33,134 bases of DNA from Confluentibacter sediminis (GTDB lineage: Bacteria; Bacteroidota; Bacteroidia; Flavobacteriales; Flavobacteriaceae). Below, piece by piece: positions 1 to 8,056 of this stretch. The notes under the pieces were generated by a model that worked only from the letters and a program-made list of their open reading frames with translations, made no database searches and had not been told where the DNA came from. The stretch is taken from assembly GCF_003258355.1 (NCBI RefSeq), contig NZ_QKPO01000028.1:1-33134 (forward strand). The letters are read 5' to 3'. How positions within the stretch are numbered: the stretch's first letter is position 1; every line of letters begins with the position of its first letter. Made by a program: the position numbers and the translations under genes.

Positions 1-109
1 GAAAAAGAATTGTATAATTATATCAGGATTTATTTAATAACCTGTATAGTTATTTTAGGACGGGTCATCAAGCATTTTTAAAAGGAGAATAATAGTGCTT
101 TTTAGGTAT

Positions 110-177
110 CAAGTCCATAACAAGTCCATAACAAGTCCATAGCAAGTCCATATTGAATATGGACTTGTTATGGATTT
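110..177. repeat. 11-bp tandem repeat array with inverted copy
   Basis: Four head-to-tail copies of an 11-bp unit, CAAGTCCATAA with variation only at the last base, run from 110 to 153. After a 3-nt spacer (TGA) the sequence turns around: 157-167 is the exact reverse complement of the fourth unit, giving an 11-bp perfect stem (143-153 with 157-167), and the inverted sequence continues as TTATGGA to about 174. A period of 11 bp is close to one helical turn, so repeated protein binding on one DNA face is plausible. The array lies 109 bp upstream of the start of the DUF6266-like gene. What it does is unknown. Confidence 0.85.
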
Positions 178-285
178 TATATGCTTTTTTTATGTATTTT
201 TATCGAATATAACCTAAGGTTTGCACTAACAGACAGGTAAATGCTGTTTAAAAACCATCTGCCAACCTTAATAAAATTTTGTACG

Positions 286-1011
286 ATGGCTAGACCCATA
301 AATGACGGCACCCTGAGTGGTGCGATAGGTAACGTGGTATTTGTAAACAAGGGCCCTTATACCTATGCGCGTAGCAAACCGGCAAAAGTAAAACAGACCG
401 CTAGTACCAAGGCGGCCGCCAGTACCTTTGGCTGGGTGAGCCAACAGGATAAAAAGTTCCGGTTTGCCCTTGCTCAGGCTTATCCCTTGATAACGGACCC
501 TTATTATGCCGCCAGGCACCGTGCCTGTATGGCCAAGGCTCTAAACCCAAATAGGAGTGCCACGCCCACTCCTGCTCCCTTGACACTAAACATGCCACAG
601 GCCATGGAAGGGTTTGAGTTCAATACCCTTTTGCCTTGGGCTAAGACCTGCCACTTTTATTTGGAGTTTGCAGACACTGCTACCCCTACGGTGACATGCC
701 ACGTACCTGCCCTAACCCTAGGTGAGAACCTGAAACCGCCCAAAGGGGCACTATCTGCAAATATAAATGTCCATGCGTTTCTAGTAAACCCCAATGTGCC
801 AGATATCGATTTAACACCCATAAGCAGCCATGAGCTAACATTACAGCCTTTTAAAACCGCCCCGGCATCGCTGTGGAGCTTTGACCTTCCTGCTGAAGAC
901 GGCTGGTTGCTGGTGATTAGCACAGTAACTTTTAAGTTTGAACAGGCGAACGTGGCTGCTGGTTTACGAGGCTGCTCTTCATATCTTTATGCCTCATTGC
1001 GGGGAGCGTAA
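286..1011 (+). CDS. DUF6266-like protein of unknown function
   Basis: A 241-aa protein. I place the start at the ATG at 286, because MARPINDGTLSGAIGNVVF resembles the conserved beginning of DUF6266 proteins (MARI.nG..G..sGk.Gnvvg), followed by a short basic stretch YARSKP. The in-frame ATG at 241 would add 15 residues that do not fit that pattern. There is no signal peptide or membrane segment. The rest is probably beta-rich, with several proline-containing segments. The gene is clearly more GC-rich than most of the window; it even contains a run of GCG/GCC alanine codons at 412-419. DUF6266 proteins are known from Bacteroidota but have no established function. The family call rests on the N-terminal motif and is moderate; that this is a real gene is much more certain. 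Confidence 0.6.
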   Translation: MARPINDGTLSGAIGNVVFVNKGPYTYARSKPAKVKQTASTKAAASTFGWVSQQDKKFRFALAQAYPLITDPYYAARHRACMAKALNPNRSATPTPAPLTLNMPQAMEGFEFNTLLPWAKTCHFYLEFADTATPTVTCHVPALTLGENLKPPKGALSANINVHAFLVNPNVPDIDLTPISSHELTLQPFKTAPASLWSFDLPAEDGWLLVISTVTFKFEQANVAAGLRGCSSYLYASLRGA

Positions 1012-1030
1012 CGATGAAGCAAGATACCTG

Positions 1031-1118
1031 GCATGGCGAGGCACGAAGCCATCTTAGGATGCGCAACTACCATTAGACAGATGGCTTCTCCCGATAGCTA
1101 TGGGGAGAAGCCATGACG
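1031..1118. repeat. REP-like extragenic palindromic element, copy 1
   Basis: The left arm, 1036-1054, reads GCGAGGCACGAAGCCATCT. The right arm begins with AGATGGCTTCTCCC at 1079, so GAAGCCATCT pairs with AGATGGCTTC. Within the right arm, 1081-1114 is itself a 34-bp palindrome broken only by one G/G pair (positions 1093 and 1102). A further 7-bp stem (1126-1132 with 1145-1151) overlaps the stop codon of the minus-strand glycosidase gene. The element lies between two convergent genes and could end transcription from both sides, although no T-tract follows. A relative lies at 17950-18043. Confidence 0.6.
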
Positions 1119-1146
1119 GTCACATCATAGGGCTTCACGGTGTTCC

Positions 1147-3777
1147 CTATGACGACTCACTGGCTTCCATGTCCATGATTAAATTAGCAATAAGGGCTGT
1201 CCACCCCGTTTGGTGCGAGGCGCCCAAGCCTTTCCCGTTGTCGCCATCAAAAAACTCATAAAACAGATGCAGGTCTTTAAAGTGCTCATTGCTTGTAAAC
1301 ATGTGGTCAGGGTCGTCTGAATGGTATTGAAATTTCCCTTCAGCATTGGCTTCAAACAGTTTTACCAAGCGTTTGGTAAGCTCGTCGGCTATTTGCTTTA
1401 AATTGAGTTTGTTGCCCGAACCGGTTGGGAATTCATATAAATATTTATCGCCATAAAAGGTGTAATACTTGCGTAGGGACTGTATAATCATATAGTTAAT
1501 AGGCAACCAAATGGGGCCACGCCAATTGGAATTGCCACCAAACATATTGGAACGGCTCTCTCCGGGTTCGTACTGAATTTGATGGTCTCCATGATGATGG
1601 AATACAAAGGGGTACTTTTCGTGGTACTTGGAGAGGGAACGGATGCCGTAATCTGACAGAAACTCGTCTTCGTCCAACAACCGTTTGAGCAAATGTTCCA
1701 ACCTAAAGCCACGCATGATGGAAAACAGGTAGTTGCCTTCGGCATTGGCATCGTCGAGATTGGAAATTAAGGACGCCAAATCTGGGCGGGTTCTTATAAT
1801 TTCGTTGGCGCGGATTCTAAACTCCTTTAATTCCTCGAATAAATCTTTATGGATGATTTCCACAGCAAACATAGGAATGACGCCGACTAAGGAGCGCACC
1901 CGCATTCTGTTGGTCGTGCCATTCGCCATTTCTACCACATCGTAATAGAAATTGTCCTCATCGTCCCAAAGGGAAATATCTTTTTTACCAATATGGTGCA
2001 TCGCCCAGGCAATGTTTAGGAAATGCCTAAAAAACTTGGCTGCGGATTCTTCGTAAATTTTATTGGTTTTAGAGAGTTCTAAGGACATGCGAAGCATATT
2101 CAACGTAAACATCGCCATCCAACTGGTGGCATCGGCCTGTTGCATGCGCTTAATGCCTTCGGGCATGTGGTTTCTATCGAACACCCCTATATTATCCAAT
2201 CCCAAAAAGCCACCTTCAAACAGGTCGGTACCACTTTTATCTTTTTGGTTGACCCACCATGTAAAATTAATCAGGAGCTTTTGGAAGGCTTTTTCTAAAA
2301 ACGCCGTATCGGGGATGCCTGTATAGGTTTTATCCTTATCGTAAACCGTCCATACCGCATAGGAATGTACGGGCGGATTGACGTCGCTAAAATTCCACTC
2401 GTAGGCAGGAATTTGTCCGTTAGGGTGCATATAACTTTCTTGTAGCACCAATAACAGTTGTTCTTTGGCAAAATAAGGGTCTATTTCTACAAAGGATGCC
2501 ATGTGAAAGGCCAAATCCCAGGCGGCATACCAGGGATATTCCCACTTATCGGGCATGGAAATCACGTGCCTATTGGTAAGGTGTTGCCAATTGTAATTAC
2601 GCATATTGGCACGGTTGGGTGCGGGTTCGCCGGGTCCGCCAAACAGCCATTTAAAGACATCGTTATAATAAAACTGCTTGGTCCATAACAAGCCAGAAAA
2701 GGCACTTTTCGCAATGGCCTGATGGGTTTCTGGAATCGTGTTTTTGATGGTTTCGCTATAAAAAGCTTCGCATTCGCTAATGCGCTCATGAAAAATGGCA
2801 TCAAAATCTGCCCAAGGATCTTCTAGCTTATTTTTACTAAGGCGCATGCTTACGGTTCTCTCCTCGCCCGGCTTTAATTTAAATTGATGCCATACGGCGA
2901 ATTTGGAGCCGTTCTTTTCTGGATTTACGGTCGGTTTTTTATGAATCACATGGTCGTTGATGCCATCTTTAACGTAATCGACTTCGTTTTCATAATTGTA
3001 AATACGCATATTATTGGTCTCGTTCTCACAGAATAGCTGCTTGCCTGCTTCATGATACAAATAATACCGGCCATTTCTGGTGCTTCGGGATAGCACACTC
3101 GTCTCTGAAACGGCTTTCATATTGGGACGTGTGTGCTTTTTGTTATGTTTCCAGAAATTACGAAACCACAGGTGTGGTAATACGTGAATATCGGCTGCCT
3201 TTGTGCCTCGGTTTACCACCGTTACTTTCATTAAAATATCATCCACATCGGCTTTGGCGTATTCAATATAACAATCAAAATAAGCGTTGTTTTTAAAGAC
3301 GCCCGTGTCCAATAATTCATATTCAAACTGATCGCGGCCTCGTTGGTTGCCATGTACTAAATTCCCATAGGGAAATTCGTTATGCGGATATTTATAGAGG
3401 TACTTGCAATAGGAATGCGTGGGCGACGATACCTGATGAAAATAGAGTTCCTTCACATCCTCCCCATGATTCCCTTGATTGTTGGTCAAACCGAACAAGC
3501 GTTCTTTTAAAATGGCATCTTTACCATTCCAAAAAGCCGGTGCCAAACATAATATTTCTCGGGAATCGCAAAAACCAGCTATGCCCTCTTCGCCCCACCT
3601 ATAGGCATTGCTTCGTGCTTTTTCGTGGTCTATAAATTCCCATGACTCACCATGGATGCTATAATCTTCGCGAACAGTGCCCCATTGTCTCTCTGCTAAA
3701 TAAGGCCCCCATTTTTTCCAATGTTTATAATTGTCTGGAACGGCTAATCGTTCTGCCTCACGCCCTTTCTGAATCAT
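1147..3777 (-). CDS. GH63 / MGH1-like glycoside hydrolase
   Basis: An 876-aa protein without signal peptide, so probably cytoplasmic. The N-terminal stretch KHWKKWGPYLAERQWGTVRE and the following segment with KERLFGLTN and GNHGEDVKE are hallmarks of the bacterial glucosidase group assigned to GH63 (mannosyl-oligosaccharide glucosidase-like). The second half should form the (alpha/alpha)6 barrel: WYAAWDLAFHMASF carries a likely catalytic acid, SNWRGPIWLPINY is the conserved WRGPIW motif, and HQTGWTALIANLI is the usual C-terminal GW motif. Length is normal for the group. Family members hydrolyse alpha-glucosidic bonds with inversion; bacterial substrates include glucosylglycerate and small alpha-glucosides, but the substrate here cannot be read from sequence. 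The gene has 313 bp of noncoding DNA upstream and appears to stand alone. Confidence 0.85.
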   Translation of the reverse strand: MIQKGREAERLAVPDNYKHWKKWGPYLAERQWGTVREDYSIHGESWEFIDHEKARSNAYRWGEEGIAGFCDSREILCLAPAFWNGKDAILKERLFGLTNNQGNHGEDVKELYFHQVSSPTHSYCKYLYKYPHNEFPYGNLVHGNQRGRDQFEYELLDTGVFKNNAYFDCYIEYAKADVDDILMKVTVVNRGTKAADIHVLPHLWFRNFWKHNKKHTRPNMKAVSETSVLSRSTRNGRYYLYHEAGKQLFCENETNNMRIYNYENEVDYVKDGINDHVIHKKPTVNPEKNGSKFAVWHQFKLKPGEERTVSMRLSKNKLEDPWADFDAIFHERISECEAFYSETIKNTIPETHQAIAKSAFSGLLWTKQFYYNDVFKWLFGGPGEPAPNRANMRNYNWQHLTNRHVISMPDKWEYPWYAAWDLAFHMASFVEIDPYFAKEQLLLVLQESYMHPNGQIPAYEWNFSDVNPPVHSYAVWTVYDKDKTYTGIPDTAFLEKAFQKLLINFTWWVNQKDKSGTDLFEGGFLGLDNIGVFDRNHMPEGIKRMQQADATSWMAMFTLNMLRMSLELSKTNKIYEESAAKFFRHFLNIAWAMHHIGKKDISLWDDEDNFYYDVVEMANGTTNRMRVRSLVGVIPMFAVEIIHKDLFEELKEFRIRANEIIRTRPDLASLISNLDDANAEGNYLFSIMRGFRLEHLLKRLLDEDEFLSDYGIRSLSKYHEKYPFVFHHHGDHQIQYEPGESRSNMFGGNSNWRGPIWLPINYMIIQSLRKYYTFYGDKYLYEFPTGSGNKLNLKQIADELTKRLVKLFEANAEGKFQYHSDDPDHMFTSNEHFKDLHLFYEFFDGDNGKGLGASHQTGWTALIANLIMDMEASESS

Positions 3778-4090
3778 ATGTTGTATAAATAAATTTGAAC
3801 TCCTTAATAAAAAACCATCGCTAAAAAGCCATCCGTTTTCACAGATACATACTGAATGGACAAGCTCCGATTTCGTAGGTTTTTAATAAAAATAGGATTT
3901 TTTTAAACAAGTAAGCCAAGCTATAAAAACTATTGCTTAATTACTTTTTTTGCTAAATTTCTTTTAATATCTCGTAAAAAAATGTCGCATAATTTGATGA
4001 AGTCGTACTTCTAAACCTTTAAGCACATAAAAACAGGCACTTTAAATAAAGTGCCTTTTGTCATTATCATTTAAGAGCTTATGGCTCGTT
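3778..4090. other. 313-bp intergenic region
   Basis: AT-rich stretch between two minus-strand genes. It should hold the promoter of the GH63 gene at its left end and the terminator of the PepSY-like gene at its right end (4036-4055). I found no convincing TAnnTTTG element and no additional gene. Confidence 0.6.
4036..4055 (-). terminator. Terminator of the PepSY-like gene
   Basis: GGCACTTT, a 4-nt loop and AAAGTGCC form an 8-bp hairpin 35 bp beyond the stop codon of the 4091-4606 gene. On the minus strand it is followed by TGTTTTT; on the plus strand a short TTTTG follows. It fits a rho-independent terminator for the minus-strand gene. Confidence 0.65.
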
Positions 4091-4606
4091 TTAAACAAAA
4101 ATTAAGATGAGGGCCACAACAATCCCTCCTAGTGTAAATAAAAGTCCCTTTTTGAAAATCTTTGTGTCTGGCATAAACATCCAGAAAGAGGAGATAACAA
4201 AAAACAAAAGTGAGACACCAAAGAACACGTTTAGAAAAAACAAGGGTTGCTTGGTGTTTGCTTTATGGAGGGTTGTTAACTTATCTAATACTAAGGGAAG
4301 CTTTTTAATTTTAAAAGCCGCAATCCCTGTTGTTTTATTGAAAGTCACATCGTTGCTAAAATATACCATATCGCCGTCTTCTTTCTCCACTTTTAAAAAG
4401 GGCATTCTTAATTCCTGTCCTATTTTGTGAATATCGGTATCAGGAGGCAGGGGACGCTCCATGGCTGTTTCTTGTTTTAAAAAATCGGTATTTCTAAAAA
4501 TTAGAATGATACCGCTAATGGCATAGATGGCCATGATTCCTGCTAGGAAAAATCCTAAATAGCGATGAATCAATCTCATGTAAATATTCGATTTTTTTAC
4601 TTTCAT
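4091..4606 (-). CDS. PepSY-associated TM domain protein
   Basis: A 171-aa membrane protein. It begins with RLIHRYLGFFLAGIMAIYAISG (residues about 11-32), the typical first helix of PepSY-associated transmembrane proteins, with the conserved His-Arg next to a helix carrying SG. A soluble, probably periplasmic, segment (about 40-118) with a PepSY-like fold follows, then two more helices at about 122-144 and 152-170. Large relatives are found with siderophore receptors or as flavin-linked reductases; this short three-helix version may be a subunit or stand-alone protein of unknown role. It has its own terminator and a 163-bp gap to the SulP gene, so it may be transcribed alone. Confidence 0.7.
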   Translation of the reverse strand: MKVKKSNIYMRLIHRYLGFFLAGIMAIYAISGIILIFRNTDFLKQETAMERPLPPDTDIHKIGQELRMPFLKVEKEDGDMVYFSNDVTFNKTTGIAAFKIKKLPLVLDKLTTLHKANTKQPLFFLNVFFGVSLLFFVISSFWMFMPDTKIFKKGLLFTLGGIVVALILIFV

Positions 4607-4769
4607 GGTATGTGGTTTTTGGTGGTTGTTATTTAGTTGATGCCAAAGAAGTTATAAGGCTTAGACTCCATAAATTGGTTTTGGTTTAGTTTAAAGCACC
4701 TATTTATCAGGGTTAAAAATAAGGTATTCAAGTGATACCTATGCAAAGGGTTTTTCAAATAGTTACGGG

Positions 4770-6416
4770 TTAGTATGCTTTGGCGATTTTAATGGCCTCG
4801 TCAATATCGGCTACTATATATTGCCTGTCCAAAACCGCATACACACCATTTTTTTCGAAGTCGCTTTTCAAGGGTTCGCGGATACCGGACAAAATAACCT
4901 TGACTTGTCTTAATTGGTAAGAGCTAATGATTTCCTTTAAACTTTGATAGCCTGTGGCATCTATTAATGGCACATAACGCATCCTGATAATGATCACTTT
5001 GGGCTGTAAATGGGTGTTAGTGATGGTTTCCTGGAATTGGCGGGCTGCTCCAAAAAATAAAGGCCCGTTTATTTCATATAAAAGCACCTCTTTGGGGATA
5101 TCCAATAGTTCTTCATCAAACAAATGCTCGCCATTTACATGGTCTGTTGTGATGTTTTCAACAACCACAGATTCGCTCATACGCTTCATAAACATAAAGC
5201 TGGAAAGCACAATGCCTATTTCAATAGCGATGATTAAATCGAAAATAACGGTTAGAAAAAAAGTGGTCAATAAAATAATGATGTCCATTCTATTGCCTTT
5301 TAAAATAGACCTGAATTGCCGCCATTCGCTCATGTGATATGCCACGACCATTAAAATACCTGCCAGACAGGACAGGGGTATCAACTTGGCATAAGGCGCA
5401 AACAAAAGCATGATAGACAATAAAACCAGGGCATGAGTAATACCTGCAATAGGCGTTCTACCCCCATTTTTAACATTGGTAGCCGTTCTGGCAATAGCTC
5501 CTGTGGCGGGAATACCACCAAACAAGGATGAGAAGATGTTGGCAGCCCCTTGCGCTATTAATTCGATGTTGGAACGGTGTTTGCCACCAATCATGGAATC
5601 GGATACCACTGCCGAAAGCAGGGATTCTATACTCCCCAATAAGGCAATGGCAAACGCTGGAGCGATAAGTGATTTTATAGTCGCGAAATCCACATGGGGT
5701 AAGGATGGCATACTAAAATTATTGGGAATGTTGCCAAAATTACTTTCTATGGTATCTACAGGCAAATTAAACATCTTTACGACTATGGTTGATAATACGA
5801 TAGCAATGATGGAACCCGGTATTTTTTTAATAAGCTTTTGAAAATATAAGGTAATGAGTACCGTTCCGCCCGCAATGGCTATGGCATAGCCATTCACCTT
5901 ATCAATATTCTCAAAATAGACCTTCCATTTATCTAAAAAATCAGCAGGAACTTTGGCTATATGCAAGCCAAAAAAGTCATTGATTTGCGAGGACAGAATA
6001 ATTAAAGCAATCCCACTGGTAAAGCCCACAATCAGGGAATAGGGTATAAATTTCAGCAAGTTACCCAAGCGCGCCAAGCCCAAACCGATGATGATAAAGC
6101 CTGCCATAAAGGTGGCGATGGTCAATCCGTTTATTCCAAATTCCTGAACAATGCCGTACACAATCACAATAAATGCCCCTGTGGGGCCTCCTATTTGCAC
6201 ACGGCTCCCACCAAATGCCGAAATGGTGATACCAGCAACGATGGCTGTAATGATTCCTTTTTCTGGAGACACCCCAGATGCAATGGCAAAAGCAATCGCA
6301 AGCGGCAGAGCTACGATACCCACGATGACACCAGACAGGATATCTTTGGAAATGGTTTCTTTAGAAATACCTTCTTTTATAAGGGAAAATAATTTGGGGA
6401 TAAATTCTTTTTTCAT
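4770..6416 (-). CDS. SulP family anion permease with STAS domain
   Basis: A 548-aa inner-membrane transporter. The N-terminal two thirds hold the many hydrophobic helices of the SLC26/SulP fold, with the signature beginning VGIVALPLAIAFAIASGV (about 33-50) and GGPTGAFIVIV (about 76-86). A cytoplasmic STAS domain covers about residues 440-545 and contains the IDATGYQSL loop near 490. SulP proteins carry sulfate, bicarbonate, chloride or dicarboxylates; no neighbour points to sulfate assimilation or carbonic anhydrase, so the substrate stays open. The length is normal and the gene looks intact. It is separated from the acyltransferase gene upstream by 146 bp. Confidence 0.92.
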   Translation of the reverse strand: MKKEFIPKLFSLIKEGISKETISKDILSGVIVGIVALPLAIAFAIASGVSPEKGIITAIVAGITISAFGGSRVQIGGPTGAFIVIVYGIVQEFGINGLTIATFMAGFIIIGLGLARLGNLLKFIPYSLIVGFTSGIALIILSSQINDFFGLHIAKVPADFLDKWKVYFENIDKVNGYAIAIAGGTVLITLYFQKLIKKIPGSIIAIVLSTIVVKMFNLPVDTIESNFGNIPNNFSMPSLPHVDFATIKSLIAPAFAIALLGSIESLLSAVVSDSMIGGKHRSNIELIAQGAANIFSSLFGGIPATGAIARTATNVKNGGRTPIAGITHALVLLSIMLLFAPYAKLIPLSCLAGILMVVAYHMSEWRQFRSILKGNRMDIIILLTTFFLTVIFDLIIAIEIGIVLSSFMFMKRMSESVVVENITTDHVNGEHLFDEELLDIPKEVLLYEINGPLFFGAARQFQETITNTHLQPKVIIIRMRYVPLIDATGYQSLKEIISSYQLRQVKVILSGIREPLKSDFEKNGVYAVLDRQYIVADIDEAIKIAKAY

Positions 6417-6562
6417 TGCAGAATAAACAACTTAAATATTAATGATATGCAGATTTTTAAATCCCAATATCAACGCATCACGAAGTTAGTATATTTTCAC
6501 GCCATATGAATCAAAAAAAGAAAATGATTACGGTTTATTTTTCCAGCAATAGCAAGATGTTT

Positions 6563-7360
6563 CTACCACTCACGAAGTTTATTCAACGCTTCCTGTGCTT
6601 CTACTTCTTCTTGGGAAATCACTTTTAAAAAGGATGGATGCTGTTCGATGGCGTATTCTATTCTTTTTACAATATCGTCCGTCGTTTCATTTTCATAATC
6701 AATCACCAACGGTTCCTTAATTTCGATGGATTGTAGAATGTTTTTCTTTTTAATACGCAGGCCTTTTTTATCGAACGAGCGTCTAAAACCATCAATAACA
6801 ATAGGAACTACTATAGGTTTGTAATTTTTAATAATGAAGGCCGTTCCTTTTCTGATAGGCTTGAATGGTGTGGTAGTCCCTTGCGGAAAGGTGATGACCC
6901 AACCATCGTCCAACGCTTTGGCTATATTAGAGATGTCGCTCATTTTAACTTGTCGGTTGACGTCTTTACCTTCAGCACGCCATGTACGCTCAATACTAAT
7001 GGAGCCTACATAGGCTAGAATTTTGGGTAGCAAACCCGCCTTCATGGTTTCTTTAGCGGCTACATAATAGATATTTAACTTCGGATTCCATAAATAGCCC
7101 ACGTTTTTTATAGAATCTGTACGACCGCTTAAACTGGCGTTAAATACATGAAACATGGCCACTACATCGGCAAAATAGGTTTGGTGATTGGAGATAAATA
7201 GAACGTTGGTATCTGGTAAGTTTTTAATGACTTCAGAGCCTTCAATTTGTAATTCATTAAATCCGCGAAAGCGTCTGTGGGTCATCGCACCCAAAATGCG
7301 TATGAGCCATTTTTTCACAATAAGTATATGTCCGAATGGATTTCGCTTAAACAATCCCAT
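6563..7360 (-). CDS. PlsC-like 1-acyl-glycerol-3-phosphate acyltransferase
   Basis: A 265-aa protein of the lysophospholipid acyltransferase superfamily, which transfers an acyl chain to lysophosphatidate or a related acceptor at the inner membrane. The acceptor-site block SNHQTYFADV is at about 57-66: His59 and Asp65 are five residues apart instead of the usual four. The second block is FPQGTT (158-163) in place of FPEGTR, followed by the usual KGTAFIIK. Both changes look systematic rather than decay, since the surrounding sequence is well formed. Downstream of the Nudix gene by 49 bp on the same strand, so probably co-transcribed with it. The precise substrate is uncertain; a role in phospholipid or ornithine/glycine lipid synthesis would fit the phylum. 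Confidence 0.85.
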   Translation of the reverse strand: MGLFKRNPFGHILIVKKWLIRILGAMTHRRFRGFNELQIEGSEVIKNLPDTNVLFISNHQTYFADVVAMFHVFNASLSGRTDSIKNVGYLWNPKLNIYYVAAKETMKAGLLPKILAYVGSISIERTWRAEGKDVNRQVKMSDISNIAKALDDGWVITFPQGTTTPFKPIRKGTAFIIKNYKPIVVPIVIDGFRRSFDKKGLRIKKKNILQSIEIKEPLVIDYENETTDDIVKRIEYAIEQHPSFLKVISQEEVEAQEALNKLREW

Positions 7361-7409
7361 GCATCATGCTTCTTAGTTAGAGGTTACAAATGTAATAAAT
7401 CTATTAAAT

Positions 7410-8051
7410 TTAGATTAGTTCTTTTAACAAGTCTTTTATCTCACTTAAAATCATGGCGGTGGCTCCCCAAACAATATGGCCGTTCAATTGAAAGACGGGC
7501 ACTTCAATATCAACACCATAGGAGGCATTAACACGTTTCGTCATGACGACCTTATCATCTAAAAAATGTTGTAAACCTACCTCTATAAGCGCCTCTACTT
7601 CGGCTTCCTGAAGCTTAAAAAGGGGTGTCGTTGGTGTGAATCCTATAAAAGCATGCACATAAAAATTACTAGGTGGGATGTAAACGGGTGTCAATTCTTT
7701 TAAAACGTCAATGGTATGTATGGAGACACCCACTTCTTCAAAGGTTTCCCTAAGTGCCGCCTGTTTTAAAGACATATCTTGGGGTTCTAACTTGCCGCCA
7801 GGAAATCCGATTTGGGCAGAATGCACGCCTTCATAGGTTTTTCGAAGGATTAAAACGAATTTTGTTTGATGGTTTCCATCGGGGTAAAACAAGGCTAAAA
7901 CACCTGCTTTTTTAGCTGTTTTGATAGCATCTCCTTGACGCTTTATTAATTCCTCACGAAATGCTGGCACCATTTTAAGTTGAGAGGCCTCGGCTGGTAG
8001 CTTTATATTTTTTATTTTTGAAGATAATCTTAAAAAGTCATTAAAATCCAT
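7410..8051 (-). CDS. Nudix hydrolase, CoA pyrophosphatase type
   Basis: A 213-aa protein. The Nudix box is at residues 85-109: it starts with GGKLEP, has an aspartate where the classic box has its first glutamate, and ends in RETFEEVGV. This spacing is that of the NudL/NUDT7 group. The upstream signature R..YEGVHSAQIGFPGGK (about 70-87) is the matching CoA-specific motif. Known members cleave CoA or acyl-CoA to phosphopantetheine and 3',5'-ADP. The start is only 5 bp from the start of the divergent cyclophilin gene, so its promoter must lie inside that gene. It probably forms a transcription unit with the acyltransferase gene, which would join two CoA-related activities. Confidence 0.88.
   Translation of the reverse strand: MDFNDFLRLSSKIKNIKLPAEASQLKMVPAFREELIKRQGDAIKTAKKAGVLALFYPDGNHQTKFVLILRKTYEGVHSAQIGFPGGKLEPQDMSLKQAALRETFEEVGVSIHTIDVLKELTPVYIPPSNFYVHAFIGFTPTTPLFKLQEAEVEALIEVGLQHFLDDKVVMTKRVNASYGVDIEVPVFQLNGHIVWGATAMILSEIKDLLKELI
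8013..8020 (+). promoter_or_regulatory. Candidate -7 element for the cyclophilin gene
   Basis: TATTTTTG matches the Bacteroidota -7 consensus TAnnTTTG exactly and ends 36 bp before the ATG at 8057. It lies inside codons 11-13 of the divergent Nudix gene. I see no TTG at the expected -33 distance, so the support is partial. Confidence 0.4.
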
Positions 8052-8056
8052 TCTCT

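Noticed and set aside
110-153. Possible CRISPR array
   Set aside because: Units are 11 bp, directly adjacent with no spacers, and no cas gene is present.
412-419. GCGGCCGC site that could mark a cloning junction
   Set aside because: It lies in frame within alanine codons of a continuous gene whose flanks have the same composition.
268-519. Antisense open frames over the DUF6266-like gene and similar frames over the GH63 and SulP genes
   Set aside because: They mirror strong genes on the other strand, have no recognisable domain and no start context of their own.
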